Shown: piece by piece, positions 11,341-20,894 of the stretch | Numbering within the stretch: the first letter of the stretch is position 1 | Layout: each line of letters opens with the position of its first letter | Source of the DNA: Castor canadensis | Taxonomy: Eukaryota > Chordata > Mammalia > Rodentia > Castoridae | DNA length: 64,000 nucleotides | Reading direction: 5' to 3' | NCBI RefSeq assembly: GCF_047511655.1 | Contig: NC_133405.1 | Span: 91,795,046-91,859,045 of the forward strand | Position numbers and translations under genes: made by a program | The notes under the pieces: model-generated | What the model saw: only the letters and a program-made list of their open reading frames with translations | The model's database searches: none | What the model was told of the DNA's origin: nothing

Positions 11341-11750
11341 AATACATAGTACATGTAATCAGTGAGGGAAAAAGAAAAGTTAACCCAGAGAGGGTATCAG
11401 GTATAATAAACATGCCATTACCAAAAACCAAGCAGGATCTTAGAAGATTTCTAGGGCTAATTGGATACTGTAGGTTTTGGATTGATTCATATGCCCCCAA
11501 GACAAAGGATTTATATTCTAAGCTCCTGGAGAAAGAACCTAACCCCTTCCTTAGGAAACCAAAGGAAGTAGGTAGAACTACTAGATACTTTAAAACAAGA
11601 CCTTGTCACTGCTCCTGTGCTGTCTCTCCCTTCCTTGGAAAAACCCTTCTGCTTACTTGTTATTGTGGATCAAAGAACAGCCTTAGGAGTAGTAACTCAA
11701 GAACACGGAGGGCAGAGATGACCAATGGCTTTCATATCAAAGCTACTTGA
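11341..11750 (+). pseudogene. ERV-A pol: late RT (thumb/connection) fragment
   Basis: The open frame 11172-11750 passes from capsid-like sequence into 'PKTKQDLRRFLGLIGYCRFW', the conserved block just after the gammaretroviral RT palm. There is no YxDD catalytic motif upstream, so the catalytic half is missing. The frame degrades after about 11570. The fusion joins gag to pol without the intervening domains. Confidence 0.75.
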
Positions 11751-12546
11751 TTCTGTATTTTGAGGATGGCCAGAATGCATCTAGTTGGTAGTGGTGACTG
11801 CAACTCCAGTCGAAGAAAGTAGAAAATTAACCTTTGGGGGAGCTCTAATTATAAGCACTCCACATCAAATTAGAAATATCCTAAATCAAAAAGTGGTAGC
11901 TAACTGACTCCAGGATCTTAAAATATGAAGCAATTTTATTAGAAAAAGGATGATCTAATTTAACCCTGCAGGTTTCCTGACAGGAGGACAAGACCAGTCT
12001 CAACTTGAACATGATTGCCTTAACACAATAGACTATCAAACCAAAGTTAGGCCAGATCAACAGGAGACCCCATTCCAGATGGGGGTGAAGCTATTTATAT
12101 ACAGATCATCTAGAGAGATACAAGGAGTAAGACATAATCGTTATTCTGTGGTGGAGAGCAATCAACTGTGCTAGAAGCCAGAAGACTGCCTAATAACTGG
12201 TCAGCCCAGAGCTGTGAATTTTATGCTCTCAACTAGGCATTAAAGTTATTAAAAGACAAAGAAGGAACCATCTACACACATTCCAAATATGCTTTTGGGG
12301 TGGTACATACCTTTGGAAAAATTGGACAGAAAGAGGGCTGATTAATATTATAAGAAAGGACGTCGTTCATAAAGAATTGATAGTCCAAGTATTAGATAAC
12401 TTAATGTTGCCAGAAGAGATTGCAATTGTACATGTACCTGGACACCAAAGGGGGAAAACTAGAAGCTAGAGGGAACTGAATGGCCACAGAGTCAGCTAAG
12501 GAAACCATGTTACAAGCAGAGGTTTTGTCTTCTCCTCTAACCAGTT
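11751..12546 (+). pseudogene. ERV-A pol: connection and RNase H remnant
   Basis: Multiple frames must be joined to follow the domain. Near 12270-12300 there is text like 'THSKYAFGVVHTFGKIW', matching the RNase H helix with the conserved Asp replaced by His. Near 12430-12450 'VHVPGHQ' corresponds to the final His-containing motif. Non-functional. Confidence 0.6.
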
Positions 12547-13503
12547 TTGCCTCCTCTTTTAAACAGTCCAAACTTCAGTGTTGAGGAGGGAAAACAACTC
12601 ATGAAATTAGGAGCAATAAAAGATAGGGAAGGAAAACGGAAACTGCCATATGGGCGGGAAATAGTCACTAAGCCCATAATGAGAGAAATTATGATGCTCC
12701 TGCATAAGGGGAGTCACTGGGGACCACAAGCCATGTGTGATGTCATCTTGAGAATTTATAGATTTTTAGGTACATATACAGTTGCTAAACAGGTCTGTGA
12801 AAGCTGTATTATTTGTAAAAAGTTTAACAAACAGTTTCCTAGAAAACAACCATTAGGCAGAAGATCTCCAGGACTTAGAGCATTCCAAAGCATACACGTG
12901 GATTACACTGAAATGCCTAAAACAGGCTGACTCAAATACTTGTTAGTAATAGTAGATCATCTTACAGATTGGGTGGAGGCTGTTCCACTTCCTAGTGCAA
13001 CTGCCGAAAATGTAACCAAGATAATTTTAGAACAAATAATGGCACAGTTTGGTTTAATTGAAAACACATATTCAAATAATGGGAGTCACTTTACTGCCAC
13101 CATTATAAAGAATATCACGAAAGGATTAGATATAGACTGGGAGACCCTCCCTCTTCAGGAAAAGGTAGAACAACTGAACCAAACCTTAAAAAAAAAACAG
13201 TTAGCTAAGCTTATGATAGAAACAAAACTTCCCTGGACTAAATTCATCCTTATTGTCCTACTTCAAATTAGAATGGCTCCAAGAAAAGATGTAGTCCTAT
13301 CCCTTGACAAGATGCTTTATGGGCTCCCCTACTTAGGACAAGCCTCAGAATTACCCACAAGGGAAACTAAAGATCAATTTCATAAAAACTATATGCTGGC
13401 TATTTCAGCTACTCTGCTTTCTCTTAGACTAAAATGCTTTCCAGCCCAAACTTCGTCTCTTGAGTTTAATATCCATTCCACAGACCAGGAGATTGTGTCC
13501 TAA
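12547..13503 (+). pseudogene. ERV-A integrase, one internal stop, catalytic Asp lost
   Basis: The reading frame is continuous except for a TGA at 12928-12930; both halves lie in the same frame. The N-terminal zinc domain retains H..H and C..C residues ('LLHKGSHWG' and 'CESCIICKK'). The core shows the first acidic residue ('HVDYTEMP'), but the second catalytic position reads Asn in 'YSNNGSHF'. The Glu segment 'KVEQLNQTLKKK' is kept. Retroviral integrase joins viral DNA ends to the chromosome; loss of the second carboxylate plus the stop makes this copy inactive. The tail overlaps the env frame by about 44 nt, normal for class I viruses. Confidence 0.85.
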
Positions 13504-13591
13504 TCAAAACTTGAAAGGAAGAGAAGCTTCAGATGCACAGCCAAGAAAGGTTGGACTCACTATACCAGGGTTAAGAGCCTACAAAAGGACT

Positions 13592-14705
13592 ATGGACCAA
13601 CAACAACCCAGACAATCCCTAAAAGTCACGTTGAGGTGGTATGAGCCAGTGCTATTTCTGCTCCTTCTACTTCTGCCCATAAATACTGTTGCTGAGCCAT
13701 GGACAGCTGCTTCACTGGTAATTAATGTAACTGCTAACCTAAATCCACAAACTATAGAGCTTGATGCTTGTCATGTAATGTATTGTGGGGGTGGTCAAAC
13801 TTGGGAAAGATATTATTACCTATGTCCTGAACCTAGTTGGGGATATAAAAACAAAGATGGTGCTGGGTGCTGGTGGCTTGTAATACTAGCTACTCAGGAA
13901 GCAGAGACAGGAGGATCATGGTTCCAAGGCAGCCCAGGCAAATAGTTTGTGAGACCCTTTCTCAAAACAACCCATTGCAAAAAAAACAGGACTGGTGGAA
14001 TGGCTCAAGGTGTAGGCCCTGAGTTCAAACCCCAGTACTGCAAAAAATAAAATAAAATAAAATAAGGATGGTTGTGCACCTGAGATGATGTATGATGGGC
14101 CACAGAATCCAATGGGTGGACTGATTCACCAAGGCCAAAGGGACAAGTAGGGTATATGGGATAGGGATAAATGCTCCACTGGAAAGTTTCAAATTAATGT
14201 AATCCCCAAAGTAAATAAAGACATAGGGATTTCATTCCCAGCAACTGATATAAAGCTTCCCAGCCAAACTTCACTTCCAGCTAATGACCCAACCAATGTT
14301 CAGGTAGTTAAAATTACAGATTTAAGACAAACCTAGAAGTTGAGACTGGATATGGAGAAACTAATACCTGGGTAGAATGGATAAAATATTCTGCATGCTC
14401 ATTAAACATGAGCGACTGTTAAGGTTGTGCTGCAGGATGAGGGAGGCCCAAGTGATCTCTTTTCTGCTAGTATGGAACTCAGCTGTGCTCAGGGGTAAAA
14501 CACATGATCATTGTGTTCTAAGATGAGATGGGCTGGGAGAATCAAACTTGCCAAAGTTTTTCTAAAGATAAAGACCCTCTAAAAACATAAGATTCCTAAG
14601 TTCTGGTCTCAATTACACCTACTGTCTCTCATGATGGGGGGCCAGTATACTTTTTGGGAAGTCTGCCTGGATGTACATAAAGCCATATATCTGTGGAAAC
14701 TAATC
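13592..14705 (+). pseudogene. ERV-A env surface-subunit remnant, split by a SINE
   Basis: The env ATG at 13592 begins an open frame with a hydrophobic signal-peptide-like core ('VLFLLLLLLPINTVA'), after which SU sequence runs to 13858. A B1-dID SINE interrupts it at 13859. Beyond the SINE, broken frames at about 14330-14450 still show SU text such as 'TNTWVEWIKYSA' and a Cys-containing segment. The gene stops at 14705 where repeat X begins. Transmembrane subunit and 3' LTR are not present downstream in this position. No fusogenic protein can be made. Confidence 0.75.
13859..14064 (+). repeat. B1-dID SINE inserted in ERV-A env
   Basis: B1-like half from 'ggtgctgggtgctggtggc', ID-like half with 'gagttcaaaccccagtactg', and an AAAAT-repeat tail. 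The flanks 'aaagatggt' and 'aaggatggt' look like an imperfect target duplication. It proves env was already non-essential when this SINE moved. Confidence 0.88.
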
Positions 14706-14708
14706 ACG

Positions 14709-15922
14709 CTGCAGGGGCGTGGTGGGGACACTTAGGTGGGAAGACCAGAACATCGCTGAGGAGGAGAGGCTCCAATGGAGGCTGCTCAGCCCCGTGGGCT
14801 CTGAAGCGTGCAGTCAGGATCAGAAGGGTGAGGGCTGACAGGAAGACAGCGAGTGTGTGCGCCGCCGCGTGACAAGGCCGTCCACACACTGTAGTGAGCC
14901 GCAGCACTACATAAGGGGAGTGGCACGGGTCGCGATCGTGGGATGGTGGCGGCAGATCCTGGATGCCCCGGGTCCCACCCCTGGCTTACAGGTAGCAACA
15001 GCATTGGAAGGAAAGTGCAGGCGAACTCCGGGTGGGAGACTGGCAGCGCCCTCACTGGACTCCCACGCGCACGCCCAGAACCCGCCAATCCTAGGTCAGG
15101 AGCCGCGGCCTGCTTCCGGCGAGTTCATGCTGCTGTTGCTATGGTTCCGAGGGCGGGACCGAGGAAAGGCTTCCTTGCACTGGATTATCAGTGCATACTG
15201 TGGTCCTCTCCCTCATCCAGCTTGGCGTTCCCGCCTTCCCTCTCAAGGGGTCTGCACGTAAAAGCAGCGGAACGATGGAGCTGCTTCCGGTGGCGATGGC
15301 TCCCGGTTTCCCGGGCCGCTAGGTGGTAGTGTTGTTCCATGCAGCGGCCCTGCCCCCGCCCTTCGTGCTTAAAAAAAAAAGCTGGAGCCTTTTTTTTTTT
15401 TTTTTTTTTTTTTTGTAAGTTTAGTAGGCGTTTCTGTTTTATTCTTTTTTTCTCTTGCCCCCTGAGTTGTTCGCCGCTGGCAGCCGGAGGTGTGGATTGT
15501 GGTGAGGTCTTCTGGCAGTTCCCTGGGTAAAACCTCGCACCTTTGATTCTCAAGTATGCATCTGTTCCCTGGTACTACCATGGCTCCCAACTATTTGTAT
15601 TTCGGCTTCTCTGTAAATTCTTGTTATAGACACTATGCAATCTCAATTGAAATTGTCTTTCATAAAATCGGGAAAAATGAAAATCATTCCTAGCCAGGTC
15701 TAGCTTTTTTCCGGGGCCGGCCTAAAGGTACATACTTATCTTTATTATAATTATTTACCCTTAATGGCCACAATGAGAAAACATCTTTAAAAAGTATAAA
15801 AGAGAATCAGGGGTAAAGGTGTTTCAACAGAGGATCAAGCAGGGAGGCAGTAGTTGGAGAGCCACCAACTTTGAATAACAGGGAAAGAAATTTTTCTAAG
15901 CTCCTAAGTAGAAAAAGGCTCC
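14709..15922 (+). repeat. Repeat X, copy 1 (GC-rich, CpG-rich, LTR-like length)
   Basis: A 1.2-kb segment repeated almost identically at 19303. Parts: a GC-rich block (14709-15076); arm A (15077-15390), which is repeated in inverted form just downstream; and a reverse-oriented retrocopy-like body with a long T run (about 15391-15915). Copy 1 lacks about 28 bp near 15178 that copy 2 and the inverted arm keep. Open frames on both strands (100 codons minus, 128 plus) follow from high GC and have no family resemblance. I could not assign it to a known repeat; it has no clear primer site after it, so an LTR identity is unproven. Confidence 0.6.
15391..15915 (-). pseudogene. Retrocopy-like body with poly(A) tail, inside repeat X copy 1
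   Basis: Read on the minus strand the sequence ends 'AATAAAACAGAAACG', then about 16 nt later a long A run (the T run at 15391-15414). This is the arrangement of a polyadenylated transcript copied back into DNA. A second AATAAAG lies mid-body near 15740. The transcript is not one I recognise; short frames end in Lys runs only because they read into the A tail. The same body is in repeat X copy 2 (20005-20525). Confidence 0.5.
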
Positions 15923-16272
15923 AGGGCGTTTTTTTCAAGCACGCAGGGCGGGGGCAGGGCTGCTGCGTGGAACAACACTGCCACCTAGCGGCCAGCGAAA
16001 CCGGGAGTCATGGCCGCCGAAATAAACTTCATTTTTCTGCTGCTTTTACGTGCAGACCCCTCCAGATGGAAGCTGGGAACGCCAAGCTGGATGAAGGAGA
16101 GGACCACAACATGCACTAATACCTGCCGATGTGGGTCGCGGAACAATCCCCGGCAAGAAGCCTTTCCTCTGTCCCCGCCTCGGAACCATAGCAGCAAAAG
16201 CAGCAGGAAGTCCTGGCCTTGCTGGAAGCAGGCCATGGCTCCTGACCTAGGATTGGCGAATTCTGGACACAC
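15917..16272 (-). repeat. Inverted arm A' of repeat X
   Basis: This is a reverse-complement, diverged copy of arm A (15077-15390). The shared text includes a CTCF-like site, 'ctgcttttacgtgcagacccc' and 'cctaggattggcg'. It keeps the 28-bp piece missing from copy 1. Together A, the roughly 520-bp body and A' can fold back on themselves. Divergence between arms is greater than between the two X copies, so the inversion is older than the duplication. Confidence 0.75.
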
Positions 16273-16290
16273 CGTGGGATGGACATGAAC

Positions 16291-16855
16291 AGATGTCCCA
16301 GTCCTAATTCATCTCAAGGACCCCTCCTGGTTTCCCCACCAAAAACAATATCCTTTAAAGCTAGAAGTTAAGAAGGGGCTAATTCCTATCATCAAAGACT
16401 TAAAGAGACAGGGACTGCTAATAGAATGCTCCAGCCCATATAATACTCCTATTCTCGGTGTCAAGAAGGGACCTAACAAATGGAGGCTAGTCCAGGATCT
16501 CCGACTGATCAACAAAGCAGTAGTGCCTCTCCACCCTGTAGTTCCAAATCCCTATATGCTTTCAGCCCAAATACCTCCAAAGTACTGCTTACTCCTCGTC
16601 CTGGATTTAAAGGATGCCTTCTTTTGCATTCCCTTACACCCTAAAAGTCAACCTATCTTTGCATTTGAGGACCCCACAAGAAAGTCTGGACAGGTCACTT
16701 GGACTGTCCTCCCCCGGGGATTCAGAGACAGCCCCCACCTCTTTGGGTTAGCTCTAACCCAAGACTTGGCAGAATGGCAATATCCACAAGCTACTCTGCT
16801 ACAATATATAGATGACCTCCTGCTGTGTGGACCCACTAGGCCTGTCATTTCATGA
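16291..16855 (+). pseudogene. ERV-B reverse transcriptase, fingers and palm
   Basis: An uninterrupted frame covers the class I RT core: 'GPNKWRLVQDLRLINKA', 'LDLKDAFFCIPLHP', 'LPRGFRDSPHLFG' and the catalytic box 'LLQYIDDLLLCG' with YIDD at 16805-16816. All three catalytic aspartates are therefore still encoded. The frame ends at a stop at 16853-16855. No ATG lies upstream; in an intact virus this would be part of a gag-pol polyprotein. Upstream gag, protease and the 5' LTR are absent, replaced by arm A' of repeat X. Confidence 0.88.
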
Positions 16856-17985
16856 GCCACTGAGTCCTTACTAAACTTCTTAACAGATAGAGGTTATAAA
16901 ATCTCTAAAGAAAAAGCCCAATTGTGTCAGTCTAGGGTTACATAGGTCTTGTCCTGGAGAAAGAAATGAGTCTCTAGGAGAAGTTAGAATCTGTTCAATC
17001 CTGACGTTTCCTCTACCTAAAATGCTAAAGCAATTGAAGGCCTTTTGGGGGTGGGGGGGTCACAGGATACTGTAGAATTTGGATCCTGGGATATGCAGAC
17101 CTAGCCAGGCCCTTAATATCAAATCCTTAAGGAAGCACAGAAGGATACCCAGCCCTTTATTGAGTGGGATGACAAATCTGAAAATGCATTCCACCAGTTA
17201 AAAAAGGCTCTTATCACAGCTCCCGCCCTGGGTCTCCCAGTACAAGACAAGTTTCAATTATATGTCTATGAAAAGAGAGGACTAGCCTTGGCCGTGCTGA
17301 CTCAGCTCTGGGGCATCACTCCCCAGCCAGTAAGTTACTTAAGCAAAGAGTTAGATCAGGTAGCCAAGGGATGGCCAGGATGCCTTAGAGCAATGGCTGC
17401 AGTAAGCCTTCTAGTGCTTGAAGCTCAGAAACTTATCCTAAACCGCCCCCTAACGGTTTATACCCCACACGACCTAGGGGTAATTTTAAACTCAAAAGGA
17501 GAACTTTGGCTAACAGCCATCTACTAAAATACCAGGCCCAGCTTCTGGGAGGAACCGAAATAACTTTAAGGACCTGTCAGATCCTAAATCCTGCGTCCCT
17601 TCTACCAGAGCGGAGGGAAATCCTGAGCACTCGTGTGAGGAGGTACTTATGGAAAATTATGCTGCCCGACCTCACTTAACTGATCGGCCCTTAAAAAACC
17701 CAGATCTAGAATTATACACTGATGGCAGTTCCTTTGTCAAAAATGGTGTCAGACATGCAGGGTTGCAGTTGTGACAGAATTTGGCATCCTCAAATCAGGT
17801 CCTCTTCCTCCTAATACAAGTGCTCAATTGGCAGAATTAGTGGCCCCAACAGAAGCCCTAAAACTGTCAAAAGAACAGAGAGTAAACATCTATACAGATT
17901 CTAAGTATGCCTTCCTGATCCTGCATGCTCATGCAGCCATCTGGAAGGAAAGGGGAATGCTAACTACAACAGGCTGTCCCATTAA
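16856..17985 (+). pseudogene. ERV-B pol: RT thumb/connection and RNase H
   Basis: Broken frames continue pol. At 16860-17130 the thumb is frame-shifted, with a G-run near 17045. At 17150-17526 the connection domain is readable ('FHQLKKALITAPALGLP', 'PVSYLSKELDQVAKGWPGC'). RNase H follows in two pieces: 'LYTDGSSFV'-type text near 17715 and 'QRVNIYTDSKYAFLILHAH' at about 17880-17930. The reading then passes, a few codons after 'AAIWKERGM', straight into Env TM; integrase and SU are missing. Confidence 0.82.
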
Positions 17986-18461
17986 ACATGCTCCTAATAG
18001 TTTTAGGGATAACAGCATTGATTGCAGCCCTAGCTGGAATCAGCTGTGGGGTGATTGCCAATCATGTAACTGCAAAAAACCTAACCAAAGTGGTAGAGGA
18101 CACCTCAGACCAGGTAGGCCTTGCTATTAAGGACATGCAAAGGTCTTTGTCATCCCTTGCCCGTATGGTCATGGACCACCGCCTGGCCCTAGATTTTCTT
18201 TTGGCTAAACAAGGAGGGGTATGTGCCATCGCCAATACCTCCTGTTGCACACATATAAACACTTCAGGCATTGTAGAGGAATGTGCAGACTACATTCTCC
18301 ATCAGGCTAAGTGGCTCCCGGAACAATCTCTTGAAACTCAGGTTTCTACTCAGGTATGGGACCAAATAAAATCCTGGCTCCCCTCCAGGACTTGGTTCCT
18401 ACCCTTTCTGGGCCCTAGAAAGGGTAGGAACCTTCTCTTATGTTTGGGCCCTGCATTTTAA
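17986..18461 (+). pseudogene. ERV-B env transmembrane subunit, ectodomain only
   Basis: An open frame starts at 17988 with a hydrophobic fusion-peptide-like stretch (about 23 residues), then a heptad region, the segment 'HRLALDFLLAKQGG' in the position of the gammaretroviral immunosuppressive helix, and a CX6CC motif ('CAIANTSCC', 18222-18248). The CX6CC pattern marks class I (gamma/delta-type) Env that bonds SU to TM. The frame stops at 18461, before a complete membrane anchor, and SU with its signal peptide is deleted. The fragment could at most give a soluble, unsignalled peptide. Confidence 0.85.
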
Positions 18462-18676
18462 ACTTACCTGTCAAGTTTGTTTCTCCTTACCTAGAATCCA
18501 TCAAACTACAAATGCCTCTGATGGAGATGAAAACGACCTACTACCTCAGTCCCCTTGACAACCCCTCTTATGGTCAGCCCTGATGCTGTGGCCCCTTCAT
18601 CGCCCCCTATCAGCAGGAAGCAGTTACTGAATAGACTTCCTCCTCCCTATCCCTAAGAGCAATTAGGGTGACCATT

Positions 18677-18689
18677 GAGAAGGGGGGGA
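18677..18689 (+). promoter_or_regulatory. ERV-B polypurine tract
   Basis: GAGAAGGGGGGGA precedes the LTR by one base. In retroviruses this primes plus-strand DNA synthesis and always abuts the 3' LTR, so it fixes the LTR start. Confidence 0.85.
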
Positions 18690-18690
18690 T

Positions 18691-18962
18691 TGAAGGACAG
18701 ACTGCAGGGGTCCCAAAAGGTGATAAATGGTCAAGGAGACACCTCTCCTCCCTAAGGAACACCTGTCTGCATCTGAAGGGCATCTCCATCCTCAGGTAAT
18801 ACAAAAAAGGCTATAAAACCCCACTCCCCACCCTGACCCAAGGGGTCACCGGTTTCAGGGTCCCCCAGCATTCCCCAATATGCAATCTTTATCTTCTCTT
18901 TCCTACAAATAAAATATTTCTGACCTCTGTTGTTGGAGTCTGTCTGTGCTTTCATTCTCACA
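18691..18962 (+). repeat. ERV-B 3' LTR
   Basis: The LTR starts TGAAGGACAG. It has a TATAAAA box at 18812-18818 and AATAAA at 18908-18913, giving a short U3, R and U5. The end is taken at CA 18961-18962; an alternative end is CA at 19000-19001. No second copy exists in the window, since the 5' half of ERV-B is missing. Confidence 0.78.
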
Positions 18963-19008
18963 GCTGGCTTAAGAACCCTGAGCACCTGAAATTCCTGCAC
19001 ATGTCATC

Positions 19009-19072
19009 CCTGCATCAGGCCCAAGTAAGAAGTCAGTGCTTTTCAGCAAAAGCAATTTAAGCACCTCTTACA
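19009..19072 (-). repeat. LTR fragment of the family seen at 34990-35506
   Basis: On the minus strand the sequence starts TGTAAGAGGTGC and matches the first 64 or so bases of the LTR whose edge is at 35506 ('aagtcagtgct', 'cagcaaaagca'). It is cut off next to the ERV-B LTR. The following 19073-19296 shows nothing recognisable. Confidence 0.6.
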
Positions 19073-19302
19073 TTCTTAGGGAATCATTAAGGGAGGTGAT
19101 TCCAATAGAGGAGGGTTGGTCGCTAGTATTGTGGTAGTACAGAAGCAATCCTCTTGTGGTCACGGACAGAGGTAAAAATAATTCAGAAGGCTTTAAGGGT
19201 TTTCTCATCACTGCTCAGGTAGTCAGATACAGGAAGGGCGCCTGTGTATAGCTGGACATCACTGAGTGGCCAGCCCTCGCCTGATGACCAGGGCATGACC
19301 GC

Positions 19303-20531
19303 GAGGCGTGGCGGGGACACTTAGGTGGGGAAGACCAGAACATCGCTGAGGAGGAGAGGCTCCAATGGAGGCTGCTCAGACCCGTGGGCTCTGAAGCGTG
19401 CAGTCAGGATCAGAAGGGTGAGGGCTGACAGGAAGACAGCGAGTGTGTGCGCCGCCGCGTGACAAGGCCGTCCACACACTGTAGTGAGCCGCAGCACTAC
19501 ATAAGGGGAATGGTACGGGTCGCGATCGTGGGATGGTGGCGGCAGATCCTGGATGCCCCGGGTCCCACCCCTGGCTTACAGGTAGCGACAGCATTGGAAG
19601 CAAAGTGCAGGCGAACTCCGGGTGGGAGACTGGCAGCGCCCTCACTGGACTCCCACGCGCACGCCCAGAACCCGCCAATCCTAGGTCAGGAGCCGCGGCC
19701 TGCTTCCGGCGAGTTCATGCTGCTGTTGCTATGGTTCCGAGGGCGGGACCGAGGAAAGGCTTCCTTGCCTGGGATTGTTCCCCGACCCACATCGGCAGGT
19801 ATCAGTGCATACTGTGGTCCTCTCCCTCATCCAGCTTGGCGTTCCCGCCTTCCCTCTCAAGGGGTCTGCACGTAAAAGCAGCGGAACGATGGAGCTGCTT
19901 CCGGTGGCGATGGCTCCCGGTTTCCCGGGCCGCTAGGTGGTAGTGTTGTTCCATGCAGCGGCCCTGCCCCCGCCCTTCGTGCTTGAAAAAAAAACGCTGG
20001 AGCCTTTTTTTTTTTTTTTTTTTTGTAAGTTTAGTAGGCGTTTCTGTTTTATTCTTTTTTTCTCTTGCCCCCTGAGTTGTTCGCCGCTGGCAGCCGGAGG
20101 TGTGGATTGTGGTGAGGTCTTCTGGCAGTTCCCTGGGTAAAACCTCGCACCTTTGATTCTCAAGTATGCATCTGTTCCCTGGTACTACCATGGCTCCCAA
20201 CTATTTGTATTTCGGCTTCTCTGTAAATTCTTGTTATAGACACTATGCAATCTCAATTGAAATTGTCTTTCATAAAATCGGGAAAAATGAAAATCATTCC
20301 TAGCCAGGTCTAGCTTTTTTCCGGGGCCGGCCTAAAGGTACATACTTATCTTTATTATAATTATTTACCCTTAATGGCCACAATGAGAAAACATCTTTAA
20401 AAAGTATAAAAGAGAATCAGGGGTAAAGGTGTTTCAACAGAGGATCAAGCAGGGAGGCAGTAGTTGGAGAGCCACCAACTTTGAATAGCAGGGAAAGAAA
20501 ATTTTCTAGGCTCCTAAGTAGAATAAGGCTC
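19303..20531 (+). repeat. Repeat X, copy 2
   Basis: Near-identical to 14709-15922 over its length, with only scattered substitutions, a shorter T run, and about 28 extra bases at 19769-19799 ('gggattgttccccgaccc'). The body with poly(A)-like T run is at 20005-20525. The inverted arm that follows copy 1 is reduced here to a stub at 20531-20569 ending 'gctgcttttacgtgcag'. Similarity between copies is much higher than the state of ERV-B between them, suggesting recent duplication or gene conversion. Confidence 0.8.
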
Positions 20532-20569
20532 CGGAAGATCCTCGATCTTTCCGCTGCTTTTACGTGCAG

Positions 20570-20870
20570 TCCAGTTCCCTGTTTCTCCCAGGAAAAGATA
20601 TTTCTACACATTTAACTATGTACTGCCTGAGAACAAGACTACTGAATAGATTACCTGTTGGTTCCCCTGGAGCAGGTAAATAATCAACTCCAGTATCCAA
20701 AATGGGAATGTGGTAATTCCCTCACCTTCCCCACAAAACCAATTGCACTAATTATACTGGATCTTCAACTTGTCCCTGGACAAAGTTTGTGCACATATCC
20801 AGTGCCCCACCTTTTACAACTCCTAGCCAGGGGACTGGCTCCCACATCACTTAGCTCTAGCAGATGACCA
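20570..20870 (+). other. Possible continuation of ERV-A env
   Basis: Broken frames contain SU-like text ('KTNCTNYTGSSTCPWTKF', about 20730-20790). If this is env, the whole of 14706-20569 is an insertion or rearrangement inside ERV-A. No target duplication was found at the two edges, so this is tentative. Confidence 0.35.
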
Positions 20871-20894
20871 GAATCTGCATTCATGAATCACCGT

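Noticed and set aside
14786-15329. Open frames of 100 (minus) and 128-134 (plus) codons, preserved in both X copies
   Set aside because: High GC makes stop codons rare, the two strands are open together, and the copies are too recent for conservation to mean anything.
14709-20531. Repeat X copies as the LTRs of ERV-B
   Set aside because: ERV-B has its own polypurine tract and LTR at 18677-18962, no primer site follows X copy 1, and X contains a reverse-oriented poly(A) body.
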